39,705 nt of DNA from an uncultured Fibrobacter sp. (GCA_946413655.1 CAMKLO010000032.1:1-39705), one strand, 5' to 3'; shown: positions 27,241 through 35,137, numbered from the stretch's first letter. Program-made: numbers and translations. Notes: a model not told the origin generated them from the sequence alone.

Positions 27241-28800
27241 TTAATTCTTCACGCAGCGAACGGATAACCTGTAATTCTTTGGCCAAGAAGGTCCAACAGT
27301 CGCATTGAGATCATCCATCATCAAGTAATGAGCATTCTTATTATCATTAACTTCAGTGGATGTCCAAAAATAGGCTCGCATCAACCACTGTCCGTAAGAA
27401 CCATTCCAACGTCCTCCTGGGTATGCGCTAAACCCAGTCTTATTATTAGCACGAGCATCCCAAGTTCCATTTACCCAAAGAACATCCTGCGGTCTCGAAT
27501 TACCATCCATTTGATTTGCATAATCCCATAAAATGGAAATATCGTCTTGCGAGGGCAATCTATAACCATCAGGACAAGCCGTCATCGCAGCATCCCACGT
27601 ATAAAGTCTTCCATAGATTTCACAATTTGATTCCTGATCATCGTAACAATAGGAGTTTTCAGTCTTATAATTCAGATTTTCCGCAATCCAATACTGTTCA
27701 CCGATTTGCACGACGGGATATTCATTTCCTGCACGATCTTTAACTTTTCCAATTGAACTAGACGAGACCGTAGTTGACGACGATGATACGACTGACGAAG
27801 ACGACTTCGCAGAACTGCTGCTTAACGGTTTTGCCCCCTTTATGCAACGAACGGATCTACGATCATTTATATTACCTTCTATAAATTCCGGATCGTTATT
27901 TTTCCAATATATATTCACAGACCACGCTTCAGTGTCACTTATTTTTTCATTTGTCCAAAAAACCGCGCCACTCGTCAAACTAGAATAGTACAAGACATCA
28001 CCTGACATTGAACCACCTCCAGCAGGAAACACAGAAAAGCCAACCGCATCGTCACCATTGCCGTTCGCATTAGAATCCCAGCCCGACGTTGCCTTGAGAT
28101 GTGTTGCAGCATCCGTTCCCACCGACTTAAACAGTACAGCCCAGTCCGTCGAATCCGGCAAGCGCCAACCTTCGGGGCAAGCAGTCGTAGCGGCTTTCCA
28201 CGAATAAAGGCGACCGCGCATATCGCAATATTTGGTAGAATCTCTATAACAGGAACTGCCAGACACTTCAAAATTCAAATTTTCAGCCATCCATTCCTGA
28301 TCGCCGATTGTGACCGTCCTATACTTTTGTCCTTTGTACTCAATCTCGCCATAATCTCCCGCTGGCGGATTGTAGCTAGACAACGGAGCTATCGAAGAAG
28401 ACGAGGACTTGGCCGAACTGCTCGATTTCGCGGAACTACTAGATTCAGCGGAGCTACTCGATTTCGCAGAACTACTGGACGATTTTTCAGAACTCTGAGT
28501 AGGGACGGTTTCAGAAGACATGGGGGCAGTTCCGCTCGATGCTGGAGCAACAGAAGACGAAGATTTTGCAGAACTGCTGGATTTTTCTTTGGTCGCAGTC
28601 TTTCCATCGGAACTTTCTGGAGCAGAATCGCTGGATTCATGCACATATTCCAACGCCCCGAACGCATTTTCGAATTCTTCCTGATAATCCGTACAAGCTG
28701 TGAAAAAGACGAAAGACGAGAGACTAAAGACGAGAGATGCAAGTGTTACACTAAAACGCGTCCCAGTTCCTAATTCCGAATTCATAAATCCTAATTTCAT
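27241..28800 (-). CDS. Lipoprotein with two Fibrobacter major paralogous domains (module A)
   Basis: A 519-residue surface lipoprotein. The lipobox is FTAC (Cys36), followed by CTDYQEEFENAFG. A long Ser-rich linker built of AKSSSS units leads to the first FISUMP domain (around residues 150-325: YRTVTIGDQEWMAENLNF, GRLYSWKAA, CPEGWRLP, RSVRCIKG), a second Ser linker, and a second FISUMP domain to the C-terminus (PVVQIGEQYWIAENLNY, CPDGYRLP, LSVRCVKN). This domain is a large paralogous family named from F. succinogenes; its function is unknown, but such proteins are outer-surface lipoproteins. The ATG at 28800 is fixed by AGGAGGAG, which overlaps the stop of the upstream gene. The signal-peptide coding region consists of dispersed repeat sequence. 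Confidence 0.93.
   Translation of the reverse strand: MKLGFMNSELGTGTRFSVTLASLVFSLSSFVFFTACTDYQEEFENAFGALEYVHESSDSAPESSDGKTATKEKSSSSAKSSSSVAPASSGTAPMSSETVPTQSSEKSSSSSAKSSSSAESSSSAKSSSSAKSSSSSIAPLSSYNPPAGDYGEIEYKGQKYRTVTIGDQEWMAENLNFEVSGSSCYRDSTKYCDMRGRLYSWKAATTACPEGWRLPDSTDWAVLFKSVGTDAATHLKATSGWDSNANGNGDDAVGFSVFPAGGGSMSGDVLYYSSLTSGAVFWTNEKISDTEAWSVNIYWKNNDPEFIEGNINDRRSVRCIKGAKPLSSSSAKSSSSVVSSSSTTVSSSSIGKVKDRAGNEYPVVQIGEQYWIAENLNYKTENSYCYDDQESNCEIYGRLYTWDAAMTACPDGYRLPSQDDISILWDYANQMDGNSRPQDVLWVNGTWDARANNKTGFSAYPGGRWNGSYGQWLMRAYFWTSTEVNDNKNAHYLMMDDLNATVGPSWPKNYRLSVRCVKN
28412..28483 (-). repeat. 18-bp tandem repeat encoding AKSSSS units
   Basis: Four consecutive 18-bp units (28412, 28430, 28448, 28466) encode AKSSSS/AESSSS repeats of the lipoprotein linker. 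The near-identity of the units makes slippage and length variation likely. Confidence 0.8.
28690..28797 (-). repeat. Dispersed repeat forming a lipoprotein signal peptide
   Basis: On the coding strand TCTCTCGTCTTTAGTC and TCTCGTCTTTCGTC (28738-28697) are the reverse-oriented copy of the AGACGAAAGACGAGAGA repeat. They encode the hydrophobic core SLVFSLSSFVFF. Upstream, 28745-28797 resembles the AT-rich repeat type (GGATTTATGAATTCGGAATT) and encodes the first residues. Confidence 0.65.
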
Positions 28801-28812
28801 CAGCCACTCCTC

Positions 28813-29673
28813 CTAAAACGCAAAACTCAAGCCAACGCCAATGCCACCGGCAATCGCGACACCGATACCCACCGCACGCATGGTCTGGTAAGTCCCGATA
28901 TCGTCGTGACGCTTGTTGTATTCATCTTGCGAGGCGGGCTTTTTCTCGCTTTCGCTCTTCGCCTTGCTGTTCCCGACCACGGCAAGCACCACGCCCGTCA
29001 CAGTCGCTACAGCGCTGATGGAAAACGGCACCCAATGGATTCCCTTCTTTGATGGGGTCGCGGCGCTGGCATCCACGTTCGCAGGAACACTCTCGCCCAC
29101 CTTGCTAACCTTATCATCAATTTTACGTTCGACATTGACCTTATCGGCTTTCGGCAAATCGACAGGAGCACTTGTTTCTGCCGGCTGCGTCATTTCACGA
29201 ATCGAGTTGAAGAACTCATGAGACTTGTTTTCAATAAGCACAAGAAGTTCCTCGACATTTTGCCCACGGCCATTGAAACTCGCGATAAGTTTGTTCCCGG
29301 CAGTCTCGTAAAGTTCCGCTGAAAGCGTAAGCGAAGTCCCGAAGCGCCCCACGCGCGCTTGGCAAATGTAATCGGCGGCGATATTCTTGCCGGTTTCCAC
29401 AAGGCAACTGCCTTCGCAATCCTCGATAGCCTTGCCCGGCGGCAACATCTGCAAAATATTCTCGCGGGTCATGATAGTGAAATTCTCTTTCGCAGGGAGT
29501 TCCTTGACAGCCTGTTCACGCAAAACATTCGTTAAATACTGACGGTCTAAAAAAGGGACGCTATCCTTGGCAATGCCATCGGCACCTGTTTCAAGGACCG
29601 CCACAAACGTAGCAAAGGCATTTACGGTCAACAACAAGACAGAAAAAGCAAAAAATAATCGTTTCATACTCAT
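28813..29673 (-). CDS. CsgG/FlgO-like envelope protein with membrane tail (module A)
   Basis: A 286-residue paralogue of the N-terminal and C-terminal parts of the PEGA protein at 25553, without the PEGA units. It has a signal peptide, then the same domain (FVAVLETGADGIAKD, MTRENILQMLPPGKAIEDC, GKNIAADYICQARVGRFG), a short linker, a hydrophobic helix (WVPFSISAVATVTGVVLAVV), a charged loop and a glycine-rich final helix (VGIGVAIAGGIGVGLSFAF). The ATG at 29673 (MSMKRLFFAF) gives a normal signal peptide; ATGs at 29709 and 29667 are alternatives and no clear ribosome site decides. It is followed after 12 bp by the FISUMP lipoprotein, whose ribosome site overlaps its stop codon. Confidence 0.82.
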   Translation of the reverse strand: MSMKRLFFAFSVLLLTVNAFATFVAVLETGADGIAKDSVPFLDRQYLTNVLREQAVKELPAKENFTIMTRENILQMLPPGKAIEDCEGSCLVETGKNIAADYICQARVGRFGTSLTLSAELYETAGNKLIASFNGRGQNVEELLVLIENKSHEFFNSIREMTQPAETSAPVDLPKADKVNVERKIDDKVSKVGESVPANVDASAATPSKKGIHWVPFSISAVATVTGVVLAVVGNSKAKSESEKKPASQDEYNKRHDDIGTYQTMRAVGIGVAIAGGIGVGLSFAF

Positions 29674-29899
29674 AAAGTAACTATTTAAAGGATTTCCGTC
29701 AAACAACATTGCCTACAGGTTTGTTCTGCATCACGTTATCATCTTAAGGCATGTTCTATATCACTTTTTTAAAGCACCGCAGTGGAGTTTGGCTATGGGA
29801 AACAAGAGGCTAGACTAATGCGAAGTTCTACCAACAAAAAACTTTACTGGATTTCTCGTCGTTTCGCATCACAAGATAACGTCCCTAAGTTCTAATTAT

Positions 29900-29907
29900 T
29901 ATATTTA
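29900..29907 (+). promoter_or_regulatory. TATATTTA box just before a small membrane protein
   Basis: The box ends 4 nt before the ATG at 29912, the same arrangement as at 9919 and 33669. No ribosome site is present. The -35 region is unclear. Confidence 0.4.
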
Positions 29908-29911
29908 TGAC

Positions 29912-30121
29912 ATGGCATACGTACTTCTCATCCTGATCAGTTTGGCAGGACTCGCACTTTGCGCGTTCTATCTCAAGAAAAATATTGTCCGCATCAAAGA
30001 CAAGAACAAGGATGAGCCCAAGAAATACAAGCGCATTTTGAACTACGTTCCCACCGGCCTCTGGTACGGCTACCTTATCCTGTTCTTTGCAGGCCTGACC
30101 ATCAACAATACGATTTTCTAA
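29912..30121 (+). CDS. Small two-helix membrane protein
   Basis: Not recognised. 69 residues: an N-terminal membrane helix (YVLLILISLAGLALCAFYL), a very basic cytoplasmic loop (KKNIVRIKDKNKDEPKKYKR), and a second helix (GYLILFFAGLTINNTIF) ending the protein. Spacing and charge predict both ends outside and a basic hairpin inside. It stands alone between the divergent module A promoter region and the Nudix gene. A perfect hairpin ATGACGT-AAAA-ACGTCAT (30155-30172) follows its stop but lacks a T-tract. Codon use is coding-like, and an antisense open frame over the same DNA is rejected. Confidence 0.7.
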   Translation: MAYVLLILISLAGLALCAFYLKKNIVRIKDKNKDEPKKYKRILNYVPTGLWYGYLILFFAGLTINNTIF

Positions 30122-30166
30122 ACAAGCTGACAATAGGCAGTCAGCAGAATTTAAATGACGTAAAAA

Positions 30167-30260
30167 CGTCATGCTGAGTGCAACGAAGCATCCAGTTAAT
30201 TATTGCTCTAGATTCTTCACTTCCCCTATCGCTGCGCTCCAGGGTTCGTTCAGAATGACG
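30167..30260. repeat. Palindromic CGTCAT...ATGACG intergenic repeat
   Basis: The element begins CGTCATGCTGAGTGCAACG and ends GTTCGTTCAGAATGACG, so its ends are inverted copies (CGTCATnCTGA). It stops one base before the Nudix stop codon. It belongs to the same type as the copy inside truB. Confidence 0.7.
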
Positions 30261-30261
30261 A

Positions 30262-30987
30262 TTATTCACTCATTTCTCGTCTAAACGCGAGCCAGCGTTC
30301 GTATAGGAATAACGCGATAAAGTTCTTTCCGTCGATAAACTTGTGCGCGGCCTCTTCGTAAGGCAACACCTCGGTACGGATCCACTCGTTTTCGTCGGTA
30401 TAGGTTTGATTTTTACCGTCCATCGCATCGAGTTCTTCACGGGTCACGTTGCGTTCAATTGCGTAAAGACGGATGCGTTCATCCAAAAGTCCGCAGCTCC
30501 CGGCAAAGCCGTCGCTTGCGCCCTTGTACCAAAAGTCCATCAAGTCGATAAGTTCAGAATCGTCGGCCTTGATTTGCGCCTCTTCTTCAAGTTCCGAAAG
30601 AGCCACCTTACGATAATCCCCCGACCAGTCGAGAATCCCCGCCGGGATTTCCAGCGACGCAGTCTCCGAAATAGCAAACCGCGGCTGACGCACCAAGAGC
30701 AAATAACGTTCGCCTTCGCAATGCAGCACAACGAGCACGCCCACGGCATGACCGCGCACAAGCACAATCCCATGCACAGGCTTGCCGTCCGGCAAAAAAG
30801 CGGTCGCATTCAGCTTGATAAACAAAGGCTCATGACGCTTGTTAAAATAATCCACCGATGCAAAATGCACCTTCGTAATCTTGAACTTTTTTTCGGTGGT
30901 TTCAAGCCACTGCTTGTAAATTTTGCTTTCCAGAATTACAGGTTTGTCTTCTTCGGGAATTTCAGCAGCAAAAGTGTATTCAATCAT
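30262..30987 (-). CDS. Nudix hydrolase-like protein (ADP-sugar diphosphatase type)
   Basis: 241 residues with a Nudix fold resembling the ADP-sugar/NDP-sugar diphosphatase group: a beta-strand platform, then EIPAGILD and the Nudix helix ALSELEEEAQI. Compared with the canonical box (G x5 E x7 REUxEExGU), the Arg of REU is Ser and the Gly of ExGU is Gln, while the EExE core remains. Metal binding is therefore possible but altered. Cytoplasmic; no signal. Its ATG overlaps the stop of the preceding lipoprotein gene (ATGA), so it is the last gene of a four-gene operon with two envelope proteins and a STAS protein. Confidence 0.8.
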   Translation of the reverse strand: MIEYTFAAEIPEEDKPVILESKIYKQWLETTEKKFKITKVHFASVDYFNKRHEPLFIKLNATAFLPDGKPVHGIVLVRGHAVGVLVVLHCEGERYLLLVRQPRFAISETASLEIPAGILDWSGDYRKVALSELEEEAQIKADDSELIDLMDFWYKGASDGFAGSCGLLDERIRLYAIERNVTREELDAMDGKNQTYTDENEWIRTEVLPYEEAAHKFIDGKNFIALFLYERWLAFRREMSE

Positions 30988-32108
30988 TTAGACTCCGTCG
31001 AATCGGCAGAGAGCGAATCTGCATAAATCGTATCGCGAGCAACATCCGCCGACTTCCAAATCTTATATAAGCTATCTACAGGCGCTCCGTCTTCGCTAGC
31101 AAGCACAACGCTATTTTTCGAAAAACTAAAAGCAACCCAGTCCTTCTTTGTCGAAGGCCCACAGGAGCGTTCGCTCTCGTCTGGCACGAAAAGTTCACGG
31201 ACAAAGGTCACCGTTCCGCCAAGCGTGAACCCTGTATAGTTAATAGAATTCAGCATGGCGCACGAGGGAATTTTTTCGATGTAATAAAGACTCGTATGCC
31301 AAACCGTATCCAGACGTTCCTTGACCTTACCTAGCGCGGTGGAATCGTATTCCCATTTGGATTCCAGGCAATAAACCGAATCCGCAGAAGCGCAGGCATA
31401 GCGTATCGGAACAAGAGCTGTGTCGTTGAGGTTCCAGTTTGTCGGGTAGATGGTATCTGCAACAACGGAATCGCACATATCTACGCGCATGGAACATTTT
31501 GTACGGAGCGTTCTCCAAAGAAATTTTTGTGGAGTAATGGAATCAAGCACCCGCAATATCGAAGGTGAATTTTTTGTCCGCAACGGAAGCGAAGACATCT
31601 CGTCAAAAGCGGAATCCACAAAAATCCTGAACGTATCCCGCGCAAACTTTCCTCGACGGAGCATGATGGAATCAAGCAAAGAATCAACATCGTTTTTTAC
31701 GACAATCTTTGTGATGTTCGAAGAAATTCCTCCGTCGGTCAACCTTTTGAACGTCGAATCCGGGCGGAACATCGGAGCCGGACAATCATCCGTACTCACC
31801 TTGATTTTCACCTTCGGCGAAAACACAAGCACAGAATCTTCGAAAGTATAATCCAAATCTATCGAAGTAAGCGAACAATTCGAGAAAGACCAAATTTGCG
31901 AAAGCGTTATATAAAGCGTGTCCGAAATCAGATGAATCGTCCTTCCGGAATCAAGCGTCGCCCCCAAAAAATACCCATCACCTTCTACAGATTCCCCGTT
32001 CGGCATCACATCTAGAGGACCGTCGCCATCCTGCGCACACGAGGCAAAAAAGACCAAAGGGAAAATCAAAAAAAACGGAATCAACAATGTTCTTGATTTA
32101 CGCTTCAT
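30984..32108 (-). CDS. Hypothetical lipoprotein
   Basis: Not recognised. A 374-residue lipoprotein with a signal ending VFFASC (Cys24). The mature protein is rich in Asp and Ser, has Cys scattered in likely disulfide pairs (CSLTS...DDCPAP, CSMRVDMC, CASADSVYC), and has no poly-Ser linker. No membrane segment beyond the signal. Fibrobacter encodes many lineage-specific lipoproteins of this kind. It follows the LytM-like gene by 10 bp and overlaps the Nudix gene by 4 bp, so it belongs to the same transcript. Confidence 0.75.
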   Translation of the reverse strand: MKRKSRTLLIPFFLIFPLVFFASCAQDGDGPLDVMPNGESVEGDGYFLGATLDSGRTIHLISDTLYITLSQIWSFSNCSLTSIDLDYTFEDSVLVFSPKVKIKVSTDDCPAPMFRPDSTFKRLTDGGISSNITKIVVKNDVDSLLDSIMLRRGKFARDTFRIFVDSAFDEMSSLPLRTKNSPSILRVLDSITPQKFLWRTLRTKCSMRVDMCDSVVADTIYPTNWNLNDTALVPIRYACASADSVYCLESKWEYDSTALGKVKERLDTVWHTSLYYIEKIPSCAMLNSINYTGFTLGGTVTFVRELFVPDESERSCGPSTKKDWVAFSFSKNSVVLASEDGAPVDSLYKIWKSADVARDTIYADSLSADSTESK

Positions 32109-32118
32109 ACAGACTCAC

Positions 32119-33036
32119 TCAAAACGGCAGATTCTTTTTGAATATAGCAATTTGAGCGGAATCCACCGGATGCGTCGATTTGTAAAAATCCTTCCAACGA
32201 ACAAACAAACCGTTCTTACGTACAGTCAAGAAGAACGAAGAACTGTCCTGCGGCGAAAGGCGACCAACAGCATCCTTGACGCTCAGCTTTTTTCCAACCG
32301 TAGGCGCCATTTTCCACGAGCCAATGCCGAACATACGCGAAGTGATTCCATTCCCGTGGTTGAGTTCCACGAACATGCCAAGCGAATCACGCCCTGCTTC
32401 AAGCACAATTCCTGGAAGTACCGGGTAAATCGGAGCCTCGCCAAGTCCCTTGAACACGTCAGCGGAAAGCAACTGTTCAAGGCCTTCAAAGTCAAAGTTA
32501 TCTACAATGGCAAGCGCCGACCATCCAAGCGGCATGTGCGGACAAGGTCCCGGGAAAAGGCAACCGGTCTTGCTCGAAATCCAGACCTTCGACGAATCCT
32601 CCCGCGACATGTGCAAAAATACGCTACGGGTCGAATCTTCAAGCACAACGAGAAGAGCCTCCCCAAAATCCTTCTTGGGAGCGACCCAGTGGATTTTAGC
32701 ACCATTAGAAGCCAAGCTCCTTATATAGCGCAAGAAAGAATTCGGGAGAACAAGGGAATCGTTCACAATCCAGGAGCATTGGGCAAATTCGTCCTTGAGT
32801 TCAAACGGAGTCCCGTTATACGACGTGCAACCTTCAATCCACTCCTCGGTGACTATGGCTACAGGTTCTTCGTTTGCTGGCACCAGGAACTTATCGTAGA
32901 GCATCCGGAGCCAGCCGTTCGCATACGCGACAACGATCAGGATGAAAAAGAAAACAATCCTGACCAACGGGAATTTATGCTGCAAGCGATTCTTTCTTTT
33001 TTTTCGTTGAATCTCTGTCGGGAATTCTACAGCCAT
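32119..33036 (-). CDS. Membrane-anchored degenerate LytM/M23-like protein
   Basis: 305 residues: a basic N-terminus, one membrane helix (around 26-43: IVFFFILIVVAYANGWL), then a periplasmic domain. The C-terminal 100 residues resemble an M23/LytM fold: GIVLEAGRDSLG, VELNHGNGITSRMF, VGKKLSVKDAVGRL and FFLTVRKNGLFVRWKDF align by eye with the GxVxxAGxxxxG, VxIDHGxGxxTxY, VGxxVxxGxxIGxxG and HLHFEVRxNGxxVDP steps. The zinc ligands are missing: the HxH strand reads SFFLTV and the HxxxD site is not found. Catalytically dead LytM proteins such as EnvC or NlpD activate amidases at division sites. That role is inferred only. It starts 3 bp after the STAS gene. Confidence 0.65.
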   Translation of the reverse strand: MAVEFPTEIQRKKRKNRLQHKFPLVRIVFFFILIVVAYANGWLRMLYDKFLVPANEEPVAIVTEEWIEGCTSYNGTPFELKDEFAQCSWIVNDSLVLPNSFLRYIRSLASNGAKIHWVAPKKDFGEALLVVLEDSTRSVFLHMSREDSSKVWISSKTGCLFPGPCPHMPLGWSALAIVDNFDFEGLEQLLSADVFKGLGEAPIYPVLPGIVLEAGRDSLGMFVELNHGNGITSRMFGIGSWKMAPTVGKKLSVKDAVGRLSPQDSSSFFLTVRKNGLFVRWKDFYKSTHPVDSAQIAIFKKNLPF

Positions 33037-33039
33037 CGG

Positions 33040-33669
33040 TTACATGAAGAAATAGGCGACAACGGCAATCGCAATCAAGAGGGCGACCACGACAAAGGCG
33101 CAACCACCCGAAGAAGATGACTCGTCCTCAAGCGGGTTTTTATCCAATCCCTGAAATTCAGGTTTCTTTTCAGGAACGGCAGGTGCTGCGGAAGCTGAAT
33201 CAACTACAGGCGCCACGGGCGCAGCAGGTGCAACCACATCCGCCTTAGGTGTTTCCGGAATATTGGGAGACTTCAAATCCGACTCGTTCTTCGGCTGAGT
33301 CATGGAAACCTTGGAAGCATTGACCGGAACATAGGCCGCCATATCCTCTTCGCTACTGAAGATCCGGATAAAACGTTCTAGCCCAACCTTTTTCAAGCTA
33401 TTCGCAAGCGATTCCTTGTCGGCAAGTACAGCAAACAATCCATTTTTATTGGAAAGTTCCTGATGAAACTGCATAAAAGCATTATAGGCGTCGCTATAGA
33501 CAAAATCGAGGCCCGACAAATCAACTGCGACATACTTGACATCAGCATTTGAATCGACCAGGGAACGAAAATTCGCCTTGAACGTTTCCGCGTCAAAAGC
33601 CCCTATCGGATTGAGAGGAGCATCAAGCACGAAGAATGAACCTATATTCTTTGTATTTACCTGCGTCAT
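33040..33669 (-). CDS. STAS-domain protein with C-terminal membrane anchor
   Basis: 209 residues. Residues 1-115 form a STAS domain of the anti-anti-sigma/SpoIIAA type: YVAVDLSGLDFVYSDAYNAF corresponds to the strand-helix carrying the phospho-acceptor, with Ser59 at the usual place, followed by LADKESLANSLKKVGLERFI. A Pro/Ala/Val-rich linker (around 118-180) leads to a GGC and a single C-terminal helix (FVVVALLIAIAVVAYFFM) that ends the protein. A tail-anchored STAS protein is unusual, since most are soluble. It is first in an operon with a LytM-like protein, a lipoprotein and a Nudix protein, so an envelope regulatory role is plausible. The start ATG lies 5 nt after a TATATTTG box. Confidence 0.78.
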   Translation of the reverse strand: MTQVNTKNIGSFFVLDAPLNPIGAFDAETFKANFRSLVDSNADVKYVAVDLSGLDFVYSDAYNAFMQFHQELSNKNGLFAVLADKESLANSLKKVGLERFIRIFSSEEDMAAYVPVNASKVSMTQPKNESDLKSPNIPETPKADVVAPAAPVAPVVDSASAAPAVPEKKPEFQGLDKNPLEDESSSSGGCAFVVVALLIAIAVVAYFFM

Positions 33670-33674
33670 GAAAA

Positions 33675-33682
33675 CAAATATA
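33675..33682 (-). promoter_or_regulatory. TATATTTG box before the STAS operon
   Basis: TATATTTG on the minus strand ends 5 nt before the ATG at 33669. There is no ribosome site. The -35 region is weak. Confidence 0.45.
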
Positions 33683-33743
33683 AGCTATTGTTCGGATGAT
33701 ATATCCAAAAAAGTTGAAATTTTTATTACAATCTAACCTAATT

Positions 33744-33811
33744 TAGTTGGTAGATGGTAGAGCTTAGAAAGGATAGCACTACTCTAAGTTCTAAGCTCTA
33801 ATCTCTAAATC
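33744..33811. repeat. AT-rich dispersed repeat abutting a stop codon
   Basis: On the minus strand, right after the stop of the barrel gene at 33812, the sequence reads GGATTTAGAGATTAGAGCTT then AGAACTTAGAG. Similar AGTTCTAAG/AACTTAGAAC words occur at 38588-38735. Confidence 0.5.
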
Positions 33812-35095
33812 CTATTCCAGTATCTCGTCGTCGGTTTCGACAATCGGAACCGGATTAGCGCTCGGTGTTGCTGGCGCGGCAGGAGTTGCCGAAGGAGCAA
33901 CGGAATTCACAGGAGCCGCTTCTTTTGCAGTCTGTCCCGCTGGCTCCACCGGAGTCGCAGGCGTTTCCTGAATGCTTTCTTCCAAGTATTCCTCAGCCGG
34001 TACTTCTTCCGGGTCTTCCGTCACAAGTTTCCTTGATGCATCCGTCTTGTTCAAATGCCCCTCTTCCTTCGGCTTGTGGCCAAAGAGGTACGGGCTAAAG
34101 CTAACGCTCACGCGATGTACCGGCGAGAACACCGGATGCGATTCAAACGCGTAATCCACCACGAGGAAGTTCATGATTGTAAGACCGGCACCGGCCGTCA
34201 CGCTCTTGAACGTCGTGAAACTGCTGAGACCAACGCGCAACCTGAGCCCAAAGTCGAACGCGAACTCGACACCACCACGACCGCCAGACAGCCAGTCCAG
34301 GGGGTCTTCCCAAATGCGTTCGCCACCGTGAGTATCCTCGTCAAAATCCAAATCCCTGGCTTCGTGATGGAAAAGTCCTGCACTCTGCCAGTAGAAATTG
34401 AACTTGCCATAGAGGTATTCCACAGGGAGCCCATAGCTCAACGCTACGTAAAACTCAGGAGCGGAATATTCAAATTCGCCGGATTCCCAGGATGCCGCCG
34501 ACGAAGTCCAGCCCTTCAAGAGTCCCGACACGTAAAAGTCGTCCGTTATCTGATAACGCGCACTTGCGTCACCACGGAATCCCCAACCGCTCTGGTCCAT
34601 ATCGCGGTACAGCACATGGAACGCAAGACCCAGGTCCAGACGGTCCAGAAAACGGCGGCCCCACGAAACGGAAAAGACCCAGTCCGCAATGGAGAGTGTC
34701 CTGTAATCCGAGCCTTCGGGCAGAGGTTCGCCCTCCCTGATGTACGGGATGTCATCGGCACCGAACCTAGAGAACGAGACTCCAAGCCCCTGGTTATTGG
34801 AAAGCGGGATAACCACCGACGCGTAATCGTACTTAGTATCTTCGTAGTACGCAGTATGCGAGAAAGACGCCCACATGTACTTCGCCTGCGAAAGCTGGTA
34901 CGCATTGGTCATGAGACCGAGGTAATCGCCCTCGACAGCTAAAGTCGCAGAACCCAAGGCCGCAGAACGAGCCCCCGGTTCAATATCAAGAGTTGCATTC
35001 GCGCCTACAACGCGGTCAGCAGCATAAGCCGCAGACACAAACGTGCAAGCAAGGAAACAAGTCCGCAGAGATATAATTTTTTTCAAAAAAGACAT
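33812..35095 (-). CDS. PorV/PorQ-like outer-membrane beta-barrel protein
   Basis: 427 residues: a Sec signal ending AAYAAD, then a barrel of about 330 residues with an N-terminal DIEPGARSAALGSATLA motif characteristic of the PorV/PorQ (UPF0164-like) family, alternating amphipathic strands, and an aromatic-rich end (VHRVSVSFSPYLF). A 70-residue periplasmic tail rich in Glu, Pro and Ala follows, which is unusual for the family. PorV proteins act with type IX secretion as shuttles; whether that holds here is open. The ATG at 35095 has no ribosome site, but a TATTTTAG box ends 10 nt upstream. It is divergent from the recombinase gene, with 42 bp between. Confidence 0.82.
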   Translation of the reverse strand: MSFLKKIISLRTCFLACTFVSAAYAADRVVGANATLDIEPGARSAALGSATLAVEGDYLGLMTNAYQLSQAKYMWASFSHTAYYEDTKYDYASVVIPLSNNQGLGVSFSRFGADDIPYIREGEPLPEGSDYRTLSIADWVFSVSWGRRFLDRLDLGLAFHVLYRDMDQSGWGFRGDASARYQITDDFYVSGLLKGWTSSAASWESGEFEYSAPEFYVALSYGLPVEYLYGKFNFYWQSAGLFHHEARDLDFDEDTHGGERIWEDPLDWLSGGRGGVEFAFDFGLRLRVGLSSFTTFKSVTAGAGLTIMNFLVVDYAFESHPVFSPVHRVSVSFSPYLFGHKPKEEGHLNKTDASRKLVTEDPEEVPAEEYLEESIQETPATPVEPAGQTAKEAAPVNSVAPSATPAAPATPSANPVPIVETDDEILE

Positions 35096-35105
35096 TTGGT
35101 GACAA

Positions 35106-35113
35106 CTAAAATA
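35106..35113 (-). promoter_or_regulatory. TATTTTAG box before the PorV-like gene
   Basis: The box is identical to the one upstream of rimP (22879-22886) and ends 10 nt before the ATG at 35095. It lies in the 42-bp divergent region shared with the recombinase gene. Confidence 0.4.
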
Positions 35114-35137
35114 GATATTTTTCTTTTCTGAAAACAG

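Noticed and set aside
28412..28483. CRISPR-like regular repeats
   Set aside because: The 18-bp units are contiguous codon repeats for AKSSSS with no spacers.
29885..30172. 95-codon minus-strand open frame over the small membrane protein
   Set aside because: The plus-strand frame has two clean membrane helices and a promoter box; the minus frame shows no features.
32152..33120. 322-codon plus-strand open frame
   Set aside because: Antisense to the LytM-like gene, whose membrane helix and operon spacing are convincing.
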